A stretch of DNA of 64,000 nucleotides from Mesostigma viride (GCA_009746045.1 RPFO01000084.1:1628678-1692677), one strand, 5' to 3'. Positions 52,194-64,000 are shown, numbered from the stretch's first letter. The notes: generated by a model from the sequence alone, not told the origin. A program made the numbers and translations.

Positions 52194-53005
52194 AATTAAT
52201 TAATTAATTAAACTCGTGCTCCCGTTGGGGAGTCACGGAGCACCGAATTAGTGCTTTTAATCCCTGTGTGTGCACAACAGGAGAAAGGGCAGAGACCCCC
52301 ATGCAGTCTCCTTCATGCCAAAGGCATGCCACAGCTGCATGCGGGCACGCTAGCTAAACGGACACGCTAACGATCCGGCAGTCTGTGGGTGCAATATAAG
52401 ACCCATGTGAGCATATCATAACAAGGAGTGTGGGCAAGTAATCTGATCGAAGCCAGGACGTAGCATGGCTGTACAAGGACTAAGCTAAATAAGCCATAAG
52501 CTAAATAAGCCATAGAAGGCTATGGCTGGTTGTGTACCGTGCGTTAGCGGTGCACGTGACTAGGTAAGGTGGCACAACTAGGCAAACATCATTCTACTAG
52601 GCATGGCTGCCATGGCGGCAGTATGAAGTCAAGCTGTCTGCATGGGCAATTAAGCTAGGCTAATTTCTTAATGCATCATCCGTGGGGAGTACTATCATTG
52701 GCGCACATGCACCTAGGCTTGGGCCACGTGCTAAGCTAACCCTGACTAATCTACACTACCGCTATATATCAGTGCCCTATAGAGCGATTGACCGTGGGGT
52801 TGCTGGGGTGGCCGGCAGGGGGCGCCTGCCAGGGCTTGCATGTGGTTGACGTGGATGACCGCCCCCCTCCAGTATACTGGTTTCCCCCCTGCAGTCTGCC
52901 GGAGCTGGAGGTAGGTCGGCCAGAAGCCCATAGCTCCCGTCGCCGCTGTTGCTGTGCCAGGGTCAAGTCGTCGTCCAGCGTCTCAGTAGGAAGTCCCCGC
53001 GACGG
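52194..53005 (-). mobile_element. LINE family 1 ORF1-only copy, degenerate and 5'-truncated
   Basis: Minus orientation: TTAA tail 52194-52211, hairpin 52216-52243, 3' UTR like those at 17493-17860 and 54989-55359 (CAAAGGCATGCCACAGCTGC), then ORF1 C-terminal remnants around 52931-52990 (LDDDLTLAQQQRRRELWAS, YTGGG in a shifted frame). Again no ORF2 lies between ORF1 and the hairpin. Confidence 0.75.
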
Positions 53006-54096
53006 CTTCTTGCGGCATTTACTGAAACAACAGCTTATACGCCATGTAATCAAAGGTGAGGCGCAGGGGAACCGGGCCAGCCTTACCCTGTGCGCGGGGA
53101 AGGGGGACCGGCAGCCGACATCCGCAGCTCACCTGCTGTGAGTGCCATGGGGGTAACAATGTCACGCTATTGTGCACAAGATCGAGACTCGGAGTCCTCA
53201 CCTGCCGGCCAGTGGTCGAAGTGCAGCTTGACGATGACGTTATGGCTGCGCTTGGTGAGGTCGGCCTCCTCGCAAAGGTCGAGCGTTTGTTAGTTATTCT
53301 TTTGCTACGTTCATACTGCATGATTGTGTGCATGGCCACGGGCTGCGTCAAGGGTGCATTCAAGCTTTTACCGGTGAGTGAAAAATCTTGGTGACCAACC
53401 ACTGCCATCATGTGCCAGCAACTATGTTGGCCACATCATGGCAAGGCAAAACAGTTATAGCCATATCTATTGTTGTTAGAAACAATGAAAATATGCTTAA
53501 CCTACCCATGATATTGGTGCATGGTTGACACTTATAACATAACCCTTTGTTGGTAGGTATCCAAGCCCATTCCCTACATGCATGCATAGGCTCTCACTAC
53601 ATGATAAGGTATGATATACCTGAAGTATGATGATGCAAGTGTGTTGTCCTGTAATGCTTGAAGGGAAATGAGTTGATTGGGATGGTTGGTCGGGCCACGG
53701 TGGTGTGTAGTATGACCGCACTTATGTACATGCTAGCAAAGTTAGCAAAAGCCCCATTCCTCTCCTGAGGACTGAGAGTTTTTTAATTGTTTCAGGCAGT
53801 TGCAGTGGCCAAATCGAGCCCAGTTTTTTGCCACGTTTCAAGAACTATATTGTTCACATGCCTATATTTTTTCTTCATGCACCAGGATTTGATTGAATTT
53901 TTCCCACTCGTTCTTATCCCGAAAAATGCAAATTCGCGAGGGGTGCCCAACGTCCGTGTAATTTTCAGGTGTTCGGGTCAAGTTTTCACATATGCAGTAT
54001 TTTTGCCAACAAAATGATATCTAGTACACCCCAGATCCACATCAAAACATTTGGGATGGACCCCCCACCTAGTCGCTACACGCGGTTGAAAATTGT
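53006..54096. other. No gene recognised
   Basis: A minus-strand frame at 53019-53411 and a plus-strand frame at 53787-54017 are open, but neither resembles a known protein. CCTGAGGACTGAGAG at 53764 resembles the arm of the hairpin at 54097-54126, so 53764-54126 could be a small inverted-repeat element. Confidence 0.4.
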
Positions 54097-54126
54097 CAAC
54101 TCAGTCCTCCTGTGAGGACTGAGTTG
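54097..54126. repeat. Perfect 13-bp hairpin
   Basis: Arms CAACTCAGTCCTC and GAGGACTGAGTTG separated by CTGT. No T run follows, so a bacterial-type terminator is not implied. Confidence 0.85.
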
Positions 54127-54129
54127 GGA

Positions 54130-54930
54130 CAGACGACGAGTTAATTAAGTTGCATGTGCTGCGATGGTGGAGGCGGTGGAGGCGGTGTGGTGCTTCAGCA
54201 TCATCCGCCCAGGTCTGGGTGGGAGCAGCATCGTCGGCTGGGCCAGCAGGTCCTGGCTGGGCGGCAATGTCCTTCCCCCTGGGCGATGAGGCCTGGGGTC
54301 GGAGTTTTGCAGGCACTCTGACAATGGCGATGGCGTTGTCGTGGAGGCGCTTGGCGATGTCGAGGAGCTGGGCAGTGATGGCGGCATGCAGTGGATGCGG
54401 ACTGGTGGTGCAGTGGAGGTGGATCGGCGAGGAGGGTGTGAGGTGGAGGTGACGGTGCATGGTGGAAAGGTGAGGGAGCTCAGCACTGCCATGCAGCGTG
54501 CTGCCCATTGCTGCCACATCTGTGCAGCAAGGGGAGTCGTCACGTGCTGCTCGAGGGCCTCCTTATTAAGGAGGTAGCAGAAGGTGGGTACGGAAATGGA
54601 AGGAGCCCAGAGCTATAGTCTCGCCATCAGCGCGCTGATGAGAAGGGAGCAGAGAATGGTGTGCTGGAGTTGGGGCCGGGCGCGCCTAATTAACAGAAAG
54701 TTGGTGCTCATCCAGGTGCATGCCGTCCGGATGGATGAGGCGGTTGATGCTGTCGAGATGGAGGCACAGGTCGTAAAGCGATCCTGGCAGGCGTAGTCCC
54801 CGTAGAAGAGGCAGTGCATGGCACTTGCCGCCCGGCCATGTTGGTCGATCCAGTCGTGGTCGTCGACTTTGAAGGGTTGGGGCCGAAAGCGCGGTTCTAT
54901 TGGGCGCGCCGGATTCTGCTGGGCGACTGC
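54130..54930 (-). other. Unidentified coding-like remnant
   Basis: On the minus strand a frame without ATG runs from the LINE tail (54930) to 54613 (FRPQPFKVDDHDWIDQHGR, FYGDYACQDRFTTCASISTA, TWMSTNFLLIRRARPQLQHT). After a stop it seems to continue (SISVPTFCYLLNKEALEQHV, AAQMWQQWAARCMAVLSSL). It may be part of an old mobile-element protein truncated by the LINE insertion; I recognise no family. Confidence 0.4.
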
Positions 54931-54931
54931 G

Positions 54932-56640
54932 TTTAATTAATTAATTAATTAATTAAACTCGTGCTCCCGTTGGGGAGTCACGGAGCACCGAAGTGCTTTT
55001 AATCCCTGTGTGTGCACTACAGGAGAAAGGGCAGAGACCCCCAGTCTCCTTCATGCCAAAGGCATGCCACAGCTGCAATCGGGCGCGGCTAGCTAAAAGG
55101 ACAGGCTAACGATGCGGCAAACTGTGGGTGCAATAAGACCTATGTGAGCATATCATAGCAAGGAGCGTGGGCAAGTAATCTGAACATAGCCAGGGCGTAG
55201 CGTGGCTGTACTAGAACTAGGCTAAGGCTATGGCTGGTTGTGTACCGTGCGCTGGCGGCACGTGACTAGGTGTGTTGGTACAGCTAGGCAAACATTCTAG
55301 GCATGGCTGCCTTAGCGACAGTGACTCCAATGGTTACAAGCTATAGGGCTATTGCTATTCTAGCCCGCTGGGGGCGTCCACATCTTGTGGTTGATCATCA
55401 GGTCCCCGCCCCTCCAGTACACCTTGGGCTTCTGGGGGTCCTGCTTATGGCGGAGGTATTCCGGCCACAGGTCGCGTCGCTGCTGTTGCTGAGCGGGGGT
55501 TAGGTCGTCATCCAGCGTCCAGGTGAGGTCGTGCAACCGCTTGCGACGAGAGAGGAACCGCTGCTTATCCTCAGGGGAGAGGAAGGTGAGCAGGACTGGT
55601 GGGGTGGCCGCCTTGTCCCGTGAGTGGGGAAGGCGGTGGCACCCACGCAGTTCTACCTCACCGACCAGGCCCATGAGGGTAAGAAGCTGGTTCTTGATCT
55701 CGTCAGCAAGGGAGGTTGACGTCTCACCTGGCTTCTGGGGGAAGCGACGTAGCACCACTCGGCACTCGCGGCGAGCGCGATCGGTGACCTCCCGTTGCTG
55801 GGCCTGGCGGTGGTCCTCCAGCTCCTGGAGCTTCGTGGCGATGGCGTCGGTGGTGGAGGCGGTCGCTGTCCACAGCAGGTCCGCGTAGGAGAGCGGGAGG
55901 TCACCAGCATCCTGCCGGGGTGGCTGGGAGGCAATGGTGGCCGTCTGCTCCGCTAGCTTTGGGACCTGTGTGGCCAGGGCCTCGGTGTGGGCGGTGATGG
56001 CCTCAAGCTTCTTCATGAGCACGCCGCACTTGCCTTCCACCTGGTTAAGGCGAGAGACAAGTGCAGCATGCGTTTCCGAAGCCTGCGCCGCGGTGTGTAG
56101 CGCCGTGAACTGTGGTTGTAGCTTGTGGACGACCTTGGTTTCCACGTTGGAGACCCGGGCCTCGACCGTGTTGAGCGTGGTGTTCAGCGAGGTCATCTTC
56201 TCGGCCAGCGGCCAGGTCACGTGCTCCTCCAGCACTGCGCGGATGTCATCCTTGCAGAGGGAGGAAGCCGATGGGGCTGCCGGCTGTGCGGGGGCTGGGG
56301 CGTTGAGTGCGTTCCAAAGTTCTCTGTGGATGTCGCCGAAGCTGCGCTTTGGGACCGAGACTGCGTTTGGGATCAGGCGATGCCGAGGGCAAGGCCGCAG
56401 GAGCCGAGTGCACTATACCAATGCTTGGGTAGCGGTCACCGCTGCCTGGCAGGCCGGGCGGAACTACCGAGCCGGAGACCGGAGTTGCAGGCGGATTTTT
56501 TGGCTCATCACATGCAGCCGCCATGCAGGCTGCGTTGCGTAGTAGTCGAGCGTTTGCTCGTCATAATATATTGTGTATAGTAGTATTCGGGAAAGTATAT
56601 CAGCGTGTGCGTCTTAGAAAGACGAAGCGATATTGTGATA
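54932..56640 (-). mobile_element. LINE family 1 ORF1-only element (-)
   Basis: Minus orientation: tail 54932-54956, hairpin 54961-54988, 3' UTR to 55359, ORF1 upstream. The longest ORF1-only copy in the window beside 16080-17917; again ORF1 is followed directly by the terminal 3' UTR. The 5' edge is uncertain. Confidence 0.75.
55360..56524 (-). CDS. LINE ORF1 protein (coiled coil plus RRM type)
   Basis: Minus strand. An uninterrupted frame from about 56400 to TAG at 55360 covers RSFGDIHRELWNALN, LCKDDIRAVLEEHVTWPLAE, the coiled coil (LNTTLNTVEARVSNVETKV), ADLLWTATASTTDAIATKLQ, RRECRVVLRRFPQKPGETST, VELRGCHRLPHSRDKAA and YWRGGDLMINHKMW. A potential ATG at 56524 (MAAACDEPKNPP) is in another frame and needs a shift near 56350. 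Nearly identical to 16464-17492 from the coiled coil on, and less similar before it. An RNA-binding role is inferred from the domain layout. This copy could still be functional. Confidence 0.75.
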
Positions 56641-57240
56641 TAATTACTGATATTCAAGGCCGAATTTGGTGCCCAAACGTGAAACGGTTATGAGCTCCGC
56701 CATCAGCCATGGCTACCTCGTGGCTCGTGGCTCGCACCAGATCAGACGAGTCTCATTGATGCATACACCCAACATACATAAATGTCTCACTTAATAGACG
56801 ATACACTGATAATTAATAAGCACGCCGAATCGGCGTCGATACATAGACCTGCACAGAATCTGACGGGCCCCACAGAACACCCGCGATCTGTTCTCATTAC
56901 TACAACGGGGGGGGATTCTGACTGTACCCATGTGCAGCCATGGCCCTCAATGCCAAGCACAAGCCGGACGACCACCATGCATGGCCAGGCGATTCCACAT
57001 AACCTGATAGTTTTCCTTACCGTGCCATACTATCTCTTTCTCTATCTGTAATCTAGTAGTGTGAGGCAGACGGCTCGATCACAAGGATATCTAGGTGGCA
57101 GGTAGTAATGATCGCCAGGAGACCACCCCCATTGTAGCCAGTGGCCGGAGCCGAGGCTCCGCATGTGACCAAGTTTGACATTTGCAGTGATTCGGGCTGT
57201 GGTGCCCACAATTTGAAAGCCGCTGTAACTATAAGCCTTA
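56641..57240. other. No gene recognised
   Basis: Intergenic. Short frames on both strands only. Confidence 0.5.
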
Positions 57241-58715
57241 GATTAATTAATTAATTAATTAATTAATTAATTAATTAATTAATTAATTAATTAATAAGCA
57301 CGTGACTGCGTCACGTGGGTGCCAATACAGAGTAAAGGAACCTTCAACCCTATATTATTACACAGCGAGAAGGAGGGAGGGCGCCCTAGCTTCTCTCACT
57401 GCCGCAGGTGGGCAGGCCACAGAGCGCTCTCTCCATGCACGGCATGGTGCATCATGCCGGGGCGCAACACTGTGGGTGCAATACAACCAATGCAATACCA
57501 TAGGTAGGCTGATGCATAGCCGCTTATTATGCTATACAAATGTGAGGTGGGCTCAAGACGTCGGCTACTAAGGCGCAAGCTGATGGCCACAAGGTGCCAG
57601 AGCTAATTGAAGGTACTATAACACTGTGCGCTAATATCGTTTCAAGTGCTGTAATGCCTAAGCTATCCCATCAGTCATCGATTGCCCCCATCTAGACAAC
57701 TAGCTGGAGTGCTCTATCCTGGGGAAGCCCGGGGGGGCTTCCACAGTTTCTTGTTGACATAGAGGTCCCCGCCCCGCCAGTACACTTGGGGCTTCTCGGG
57801 GTTGGTCTTGTGGCGGATGTAGTTGGGCCACTGATCGCGGCGTTGCTGCTGCTGGGCTGGCGTCAGGTCGTCGTCAAGCGACCAGGAGGTGTCCACCAGC
57901 TTCTTGCGGCGAGAGAGGAACCGAACTCGGGCTGTGATGTCGCTGAAGGTGAGGACCACTGGAGGGGGCCCAGCCTTGGCCCGTGGACGGGGCAGGCGGT
58001 AGGCGCCCTGCAGTGCCGCACCTGGCAGCTGCATGCACGCCATGAGCTGTTTCTTCAGCTCGTCGAGAAGAGAGTCTGGGGTCTCCTCCGGCGGCATGTC
58101 GAAGCGCCTGAGGATGACCCGGCAGCGGCGACGGTCGCGGTCAGCGGCCTCGCGGCGCGTGTCTTCCAGCTCCTGGAGCTTGGTGGTGATGGCGGTCGTG
58201 GTAGAGGATGCCTGGCTCTTGAGCAGGTCCGCCCAGGAGGCGCGAGTCGAGGGGTCATCGCTAGCCCTACCGGCAGCAGGTTGGGCGGCGATGGTGGCCG
58301 TTCGCTCGGCGATCTCAGCGCCCGGCGGGGACCTGCGTGGCCAGGGCGTCTACCTTGGTATATAGCAACTGCCTCAAGTTTCACGGTGCCTTGACCGACT
58401 CGGCCTTCCACCTGGTTAAGGCGGGAGTGGTCACAGTGGCTGTGGCCTTGGAAACTTTGGTGGCATTGAATGTGCTCTTGCGTAGCAGTAAACTGAGGCT
58501 GGAGCTTAAGTGCGACTCTGGCTTCAATGTTGTTGACCTTGGCCGAGAGAGTGTTGAGTGGGCCGTCAGGCGCGTTCAGGGCGGCGAGCTGCTCAGCCTT
58601 GCATCGGCGCCAGCTGCTCCGCCACTGCAGCTCGGATGGAGTCCGCGTGCTGGGGGAGGTGCTGCTCTGCGGGGATGCTGCAGCTGCTGTGGCTGCCTTA
58701 GATAGCTACTAAGCT
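57241..58715 (-). mobile_element. LINE family 2 ORF1-only element (-)
   Basis: Minus orientation: long TTAATTAA tail 57241-57295, family 2 hairpin 57299-57317 (CACGTGAC/GTCACGTG, as at 34420-34438), ~400-bp 3' UTR, then ORF1. No RT or endonuclease. The upstream end is cut by the CCCAT satellite. Confidence 0.8.
57721..58690 (-). pseudogene. LINE family 2 ORF1 protein, frameshifted
   Basis: Minus strand. The C-terminal frame (58097 down) is intact: MPPEETPDSLLDELKKQLMA, LQGAYRLPRPRAKAGPPPVV, ARVRFLSRRKKLVDTSWSLD, LTPAQQQQRRDQWPNYIRHK, YWRGGDLYVNKKLWKPP. The upstream parts are in other frames: LSAKVNNIEARVALKLQPQF (58500 region) matches the family 1 coiled coil VEARVSNVETKVVHKLQPQF. Clear homologue of the family 1 ORF1, much diverged. 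Confidence 0.75.
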
Positions 58716-60015
58716 CCATCCATCCCATCCCATCCCATCCCATCCCATCCCATCCCATCCCATCCCATCCCATCCCATCCCATCCTATCCCATCCCATGA
58801 TTCCCATCCCATCCCATCCCATCCCATCCCATCCCATCCCATCCCATCCCATCCCATCCCATCCCATCCCATCCCATCCCATCCCATCCCATCCCATCGC
58901 ATCCCATCCATCCCATCCCATCCCATCCCATCCCATCCCATCCCATCCCATCCCATCCCATCCCATCCCATCCCATCCCATCCCATCCCATCCCATCCGG
59001 CATCCCATCCCATCCGGCCCATCCCGTCCCATCCCATCCCATCCCATCCCATCCCATCCCATCCCATCCCATCCCATCCCATCCCATCCCATCCCATCCC
59101 ATCCCATCCCATCCCATCCCATCCCATCCCATCCCATCCCATCCCATCCCATCCCATCCCATCCCATCCCATCCCATCCCATCCCATCGGCCATCCCATC
59201 GGCCATCCCATCCCATCCCATCCCATCCCATCCCATCCCATCCCATCCCATCCCATCCCATCCCATCCCATCCCATCCCATCCCATCCCATCCCATCCCA
59301 TCCCATCCCATCCCATCCCATCCCATCCCATCCCATCCCATCCCATCCCATCCCATCCCATCCCATCCCATCCCATCCCATCCATCCCATCCCATCCCAT
59401 CCCATCCATCCCATCCCATCCCATCCCATCCCATCCCATCCCATCCCATCCCATCCCATCCCATCCCATCCCATCCCATCCCATCCCATCCCATCCCATC
59501 CATCCCATCCCATCCCATCCCATCCCATCCCATCCCATCCATCCCATCCCATCCCATCCCATCCCATCCCATCCCATCCCATCCCATCCCATCCCATCCC
59601 ATCCCATCCCATCCCATCCCATCCCATCCCATCCCATCCCATCCCATCCCATCCCATCCCATCCCATCCCATCCCATCCCATCCCATCCCATCCCATCCC
59701 ATCCCATCCCATCCCATCCCATCCCATCCCATCCCATCCCATCCCATCCCATCCCATCCCATCCCATCCCATCCCATCCCATCCCATCCCATCCCATCCC
59801 ATCCCATCCCATCCCATCCCATCCCATCCCATCCCATCCCATCCCATCCCATCCCATCCCATCCCATCCCATCCCATCCATCCCATCCCATCCCATCCCA
59901 TCCCATCCCATCCCATCCCATCCCATCCCATCCCATCCCATCCCATCCCATCCCATCCCATCCCATCCCATCCCATCCCATCCCATCCCATCCCATCCCA
60001 TCCCATCCCATCCCA
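58716..60015. repeat. 1.3-kb (CCCAT)n satellite
   Basis: About 260 CCCAT units with rare interruptions (CGGCC at 59188 and 59199, CGG near 59000, ATCG at 58897, single-unit length changes). Five-base units without stops give long open frames on both strands (GMGWD and PSHPI repeats); these are not genes. Confidence 0.98.
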
Positions 60016-60736
60016 GTTAAAGCCCGACCGGCTCAGCTATGGCGGTCGGTCACGTTGAGCTTGGGATAAGGTGAACACAGAGAACTGCTGTCGGAGCTGG
60101 CCCACCACTGGTTTATGTCTTAGCCAGCAAACCCTATCCGGTTAGCCGTAACCGTGGGACAAGCTAGCTGTCCGTACCGACCCGGATAAGGCCCCGGACT
60201 GGGGCCTAGGTGGCGCCGGCCCTAGGCGCCGCCCTTAGACCGGTCGACCGCATCGGACCGCCGGATTATAGCCGGCGGCTTAGCGGACGCTAGCGGAAGG
60301 CGTGCGGACGGACATGGGGAACTTAGAGCCAGATCCTAGGGCTCTAGAGTTACTCAACTCCGACATACTCTTTTGTTCTTTGATTAATTATCAAAATAAT
60401 TACATCAAATGCAGACCATACAAAACCCTCTAAGGTAGGGAACTCAAGGGGGCCTCAAGGCCGTCAAAATCACCACGGTATCGACCCGCGCCCTTGTGAT
60501 CACACATGAATAGTGATGTAATAAGTATCGAGAAAAAAACAACTATGCCACCAGACAAAAGGTGACCCATTTATTAGGACCAGTGACCCGCCGACGGGCC
60601 CAAGGCACCGTCCAACGTGGCTAGGGTATGGTCAGGACAAGCAAAAAAACTACCACCATGATATTCGTGAATGCTAGCAACACAGGGTGAGTTATGGCTG
60701 TATTCATAAAGCGCCCGAGCCGTAACCCTGTGTGGC
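60016..60736 (-). other. 3' region of the copia-like element
   Basis: Noncoding. It probably holds the 3' UTR and 3' LTR of the copia-like element, but the second LTR is outside the window so the boundary cannot be fixed. Confidence 0.4.
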
Positions 60737-63700
60737 TCACGGGTGTTGCATCGTCATGCGCTTGCGCAACACTGCGTACTGCGGGGCAGCCTCCCGCGCC
60801 TCCTTGGTGAGTGCATCCGCGGGATTGAGTTCATCCGCGATGTGCTGGAGACGCGTGACGCAGGAGGCCGCCTCAGCGAGTACGAGGTAATCAACGTCCT
60901 GTGACCGCGCATAGGGATTGTCAAGGAAGGCCAAACAACTTTGTGAGTCAGTGTGCACCGTGCTAGTCCAGTGAAGAGTGAACCCACACGAGCCAAATAC
61001 CCAACCCAGCAAGTACCGCAGCCACATGCCATGTGAGATAGCTGAAACAATGCCCCGGCATTCAGCCGTGTTGGGGCTAGTGGCAATGCGGCTGTGCAAG
61101 CGCGAGTACCAATCTAACAACATGCCAGGCTGTCCCTCATTGCTAATAAAGAACAGTGCCCCCATGCGGGCCCGCACTTGGCTGACTGTGCGCGTCTCTA
61201 GATTAGCATCCGTCACTATCTCGAGGTGCACCGGCTGTGAGCAATCGAGCCCACGAAGCACAATGCCGGGCGTCATGGCCAGCTGCCGCCGAACATGAAT
61301 GGACCCTAGTCCTTCCAGCACATCATCGGGCAGGCGAGCGAGCACGCCAAATCAGGTGCCACCGTGTCCGCCAACCACCCGAGCTTGCCCTTAACCGAGG
61401 GCCCATGGGTTGCCAACAGCGGGGACGGGAGGTCGGCCAGCAGGTCAACCACATAGTTGCGGCTATCCTGCATGTGCATGACCCATTCGCCAGAACGCGA
61501 ATCCCGCTGCAACGTAGACTGCACGCCGCAAAACACCACGGGTTTACCCTCCTCATGATCCACCGCCCTGCCCAGGGGAAACTTAGCCGCCACTGCAGCA
61601 AGAAACTGGGTAGCAAAGGTGCGAGGTGCCACCAGCTTGAAGTCATCGCCATGCCACACGAAGAGGGCTGGCTCGCCAGGGACGCCGGTGGGGACCACAA
61701 AGAAGTTAGGATCCGCGCGATGGTACGTGGCCCCTAAGCTCTGCAAGACCTCCTCCGCGGAAATGCGGAAGATGATGGGAGAGCTCTGCAGCCCCTCCAC
61801 CCCTGTCAACAGCTCGATATACTCGCTGCCAATGGTGCCATCCTGCCAGACCACCGGGACCTTCACCACGTAGCGGGTGCCTTGCCATGTTTGCTGCGCG
61901 ACCCCAGCGTCGCTGTGGAGGAATGCCCGCTGAAAGTCACCGCACCACATCCCGTAGTCCTTGCCCGCGTTCCGCTTGCCCAAGTAGATGACCGTCAGTA
62001 GCCGATGCGAAACATGGTTGAGCCCAGGGGTATAAAGATCCTTGGCGTCCAGCGGGGAGGACCCCTTCGTCTCCGTGACCACGGGCCTTACCCGGAACAC
62101 CACCGAAGAGTTGGTCTCGTCCGGCTTGTAGGTGAGCACGAACTTCAACCGCAACCGCGTGGCCCCGGCTGGCACACTCTCCAATCCTCGGTAGACCTCG
62201 CGCTCTCGCCACTGCTCCTTGGCTCGAATGAACGCGTCGCGCCACAAAGCAAACTTGAGAGGATCTTGACAGTCCAGGACAAGTTGCTCCCACGTCACAG
62301 GGCTATCCGCCGCCAGTGAGTGTGAGTGGAGGCCGAAGCTGCGCGGGTGCCAATCCTGAGGCTGAATGATGGACTGGACGAGCGGCGGTGTGGAAAACGC
62401 CGCCATCGGTAAGCGCCGCACGACGCCGGGCTGCCCGACCACCACCCCCAATGGAGCGTGGTACTCGCGAAGCGGGATGCTGCCCACCCCCGCGACTGAC
62501 AGCAAGTCAGCGGACACTGAGAACCCCGGGTATGATACGAAAGGTTCGCCCAGCAAGGCCACATCCTCGTAGCCATCCACGACGTGAAACGGCGTGTCAA
62601 TGCCCAACACCGGCAGCACCACCATCCCGGTAACTTGATATGCCGAAGTGCCTGCAAAGTCGGTCACCGATTTGTACGGCGACTCTAGCACTGGATACAG
62701 GGTGGCTGCCCGACGAGAGATAATAGACACGGATGCTTGCGTGTCCACAGCCACCAGCTGCCACGGTCTACACGTAGGAAACAAGGCTGACTTAACCGGC
62801 CTGACCCCCTGTGAGAGAGTTTTGACCTGAGCCACCCCTGATGCAGCTTTCGCTTTAAGCGCCTGAGCACGCCACAAGGCCGTGACCGTTGAAGCCAGGT
62901 CCCTAGGTGGGCGAGGCGCATGGGCAGGACCCTGACCCTCCGGCGAGGCCACGCTAGGCGGGCCTCCCACATTATCCGTGGCTAGCACAGGAGGTGAGTC
63001 ACTACGTGCACTAGGTCCCGTCAAACCCACCCCATCCTCATCCCACCCATCCACGGGGTCATATTGGGGCCCAGGGGAGGGGGGGGTGTAGCTGTGTCTG
63101 CCCCTGGGAGCGACCCGTGGGGTACCACCTCAGATGCTACGACAGGCGCATTATCCTTCACTACCCACCCCAGTGCCCTGTTGGCTGCCAGCTCACTCTC
63201 CATGCTATCCCCTTGCTTATAGCCTGCCACCGATGCCCATGGTACCCTATACACCCGATCATTCCACTCTATGTCTATGACCCGCAGCGGCCAGTCTAAC
63301 TTTGTGATGGCCCCAGGCCCCTGCATGGTGCCCCGTTTGCCGCTGGGCGAGCTCTCCTTGTGGAACATGACCAACTGCCCGACCTCAAAAGCGCTAGACA
63401 AATCAGGCAGCGTGGCATCCTTGAGCCGCAGCTTGGCGGCGGTATCCTGTAGATGCTGTTGGTATGCCTCTACTACCTCGGGTGAGTAGGTGCCCGCTGA
63501 CAGCCCCCGAGGCGTGACTAGCCCAAAGCCCTTGACATCAAGCACGTGCCTATGGTTGCACACATGCATGAGCTCCTTGCACCACGCCGTCTTGACCGCG
63601 TAGGATTTGCCATGTGGGTTATCCTGTCGCTTGGCTGCCACAGTCTTGACATAGCTTACAGTGCGATCTATCATGCCCATATTGCCGTGATCCTCACGCC

Positions 63701-63848
63701 CCACGATGACCACGGCCTCCATCCCCGGCAAACCTTGCACACAGCGGAACTGCTGGTCTAGCATGAGCTCCACTACGGGATGAAAGAAAGCCAGGCTGAT
63801 CTTGATAGCCCTGTGCAGGTCAGCCTCAACCTTTAGCAGGAGCCCCAC
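60737..63848 (-). pseudogene. pol: Copia-like polyprotein, two frameshifts
   Basis: Minus strand, one protein broken near 63050 and 61335. The first third (63848-63060) ends in an integrase-C-terminal-like module (FEVGQLVMFHKESSPSGKRG, GPGAITKLDWPLRVIDIEWN, RVYRVPW). A retropepsin-like stretch follows: LVAVDTQASVSIISRRAATL, with DTQAS instead of DTGAS, and VVDGYEDVALLGEPFVSYPG. Then copia-type RT: LRLKFVLTYKPDE, MWCGDFQRAFLHSD and LFVWHGDDFKLVA (HGDD where copia has YVDD). RNase H: EIVTDANLETRTVSQVRARM, NTAECRGIVSAISHGMWLRY, TDSQSCLAFLDNPYARSQD and DELNPADALTKEAREA. The order IN-like, PR-like, RT, RNase H is not the usual copia order. Gag and the upstream part lie beyond the window or are absent. 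Confidence 0.8.
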
Positions 63849-64000
63849 TCCATGTTAAGGCAGTTTCTGGTGCCGCGTGAGATCGTGCCGTTCTTTGGTG
63901 TGGCTCTGGGCTCCCACCTCGAACGCTCCCGATGCAGGCCGGGGGAGTGCCCTAGGGTTGCCCCCTCCCAGCCCATGAATGGGGCGTTTCCAACCACCAA
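63849..64000 (-). other. Upstream sequence of the copia-like ORF
   Basis: Probably more of the same element. A minus frame with PKNGTISRGTRNCLN is open but unrecognised; the window ends here. Confidence 0.35.

Noticed and set aside
54637-54670. Hammerhead ribozyme at CTGATGAG
   Set aside because: No matching GAAA core or stems follow.
58576-60020. Open frames of 400-476 codons (GMGWD, PSHPI repeats)
   Set aside because: Product of a stop-free pentanucleotide satellite; open on both strands and in several frames.

Overview
The window looks like a repeat-rich, intron-rich eukaryotic nuclear genome, most likely a green alga. The pointers are plant-type TTTAGGG repeats at 1963-2022, long GT-AG (and some GC-AG) introns, a GIY-YIG-first Penelope-like element of the kind described from the green lineage, and TGTAA motifs after a gene. 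The lineage is inference. I see no bacterial operons, rRNA, convincing tRNA or CRISPR array.

Host genes: (1) 2190-14345 (+) is the C-terminal 713 codons of DNA polymerase epsilon catalytic subunit (POLE/Pol2) in 14 exons that join in one open frame. Its 5' half lies outside the window or beyond the 47-bp minisatellite at 1-1347. (2) 22375-25580 (+) is a spliced PEPCK-family gene that lacks the expected ATP-binding P-loop. (3) 19263-20530 (-) is an intronless, frameshifted F-box/LRR copy running straight into a TTAA-type tail, probably a retrocopy.

Mobile DNA fills most of the rest. A Penelope-like element (27942-31000, +) lies between identical ~259-bp direct repeats. A Ty3/gypsy chromovirus (34806-48886, -) has two 667-bp LTRs, a 5-bp target duplication, gag, pol with a chromodomain, an unidentified ORF after pol, and a small ORF before gag with an RNase H1/caulimovirus-VI-type hybrid-binding domain. 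It sits inside a LINE. Its pol is split by a 917-bp palindrome-of-palindromes, and one LTR is split by a 2.4-kb insertion. A copia-like polyprotein (60737-63848, -) ends the window.

The most system-like signal is a LINE family (L1-like: EEP endonuclease, RT, RRM-type ORF1) whose ORF1 and ORF2 occur here on separate elements. ORF1 copies end soon after the ORF1 stop, and RT copies are separate, yet both finish in the same 3' hairpin plus a (TTAA)n tail. Two hairpin families each show an RT-bearing and an ORF1-only member, suggesting trans-mobilised partners.

A second unexpected pattern is in POLE. Several introns carry displaced copies of the preceding exon end together with its 5' splice site, and two introns start with a tandem repeat at the donor itself, as if introns lengthen by local duplication at donors.
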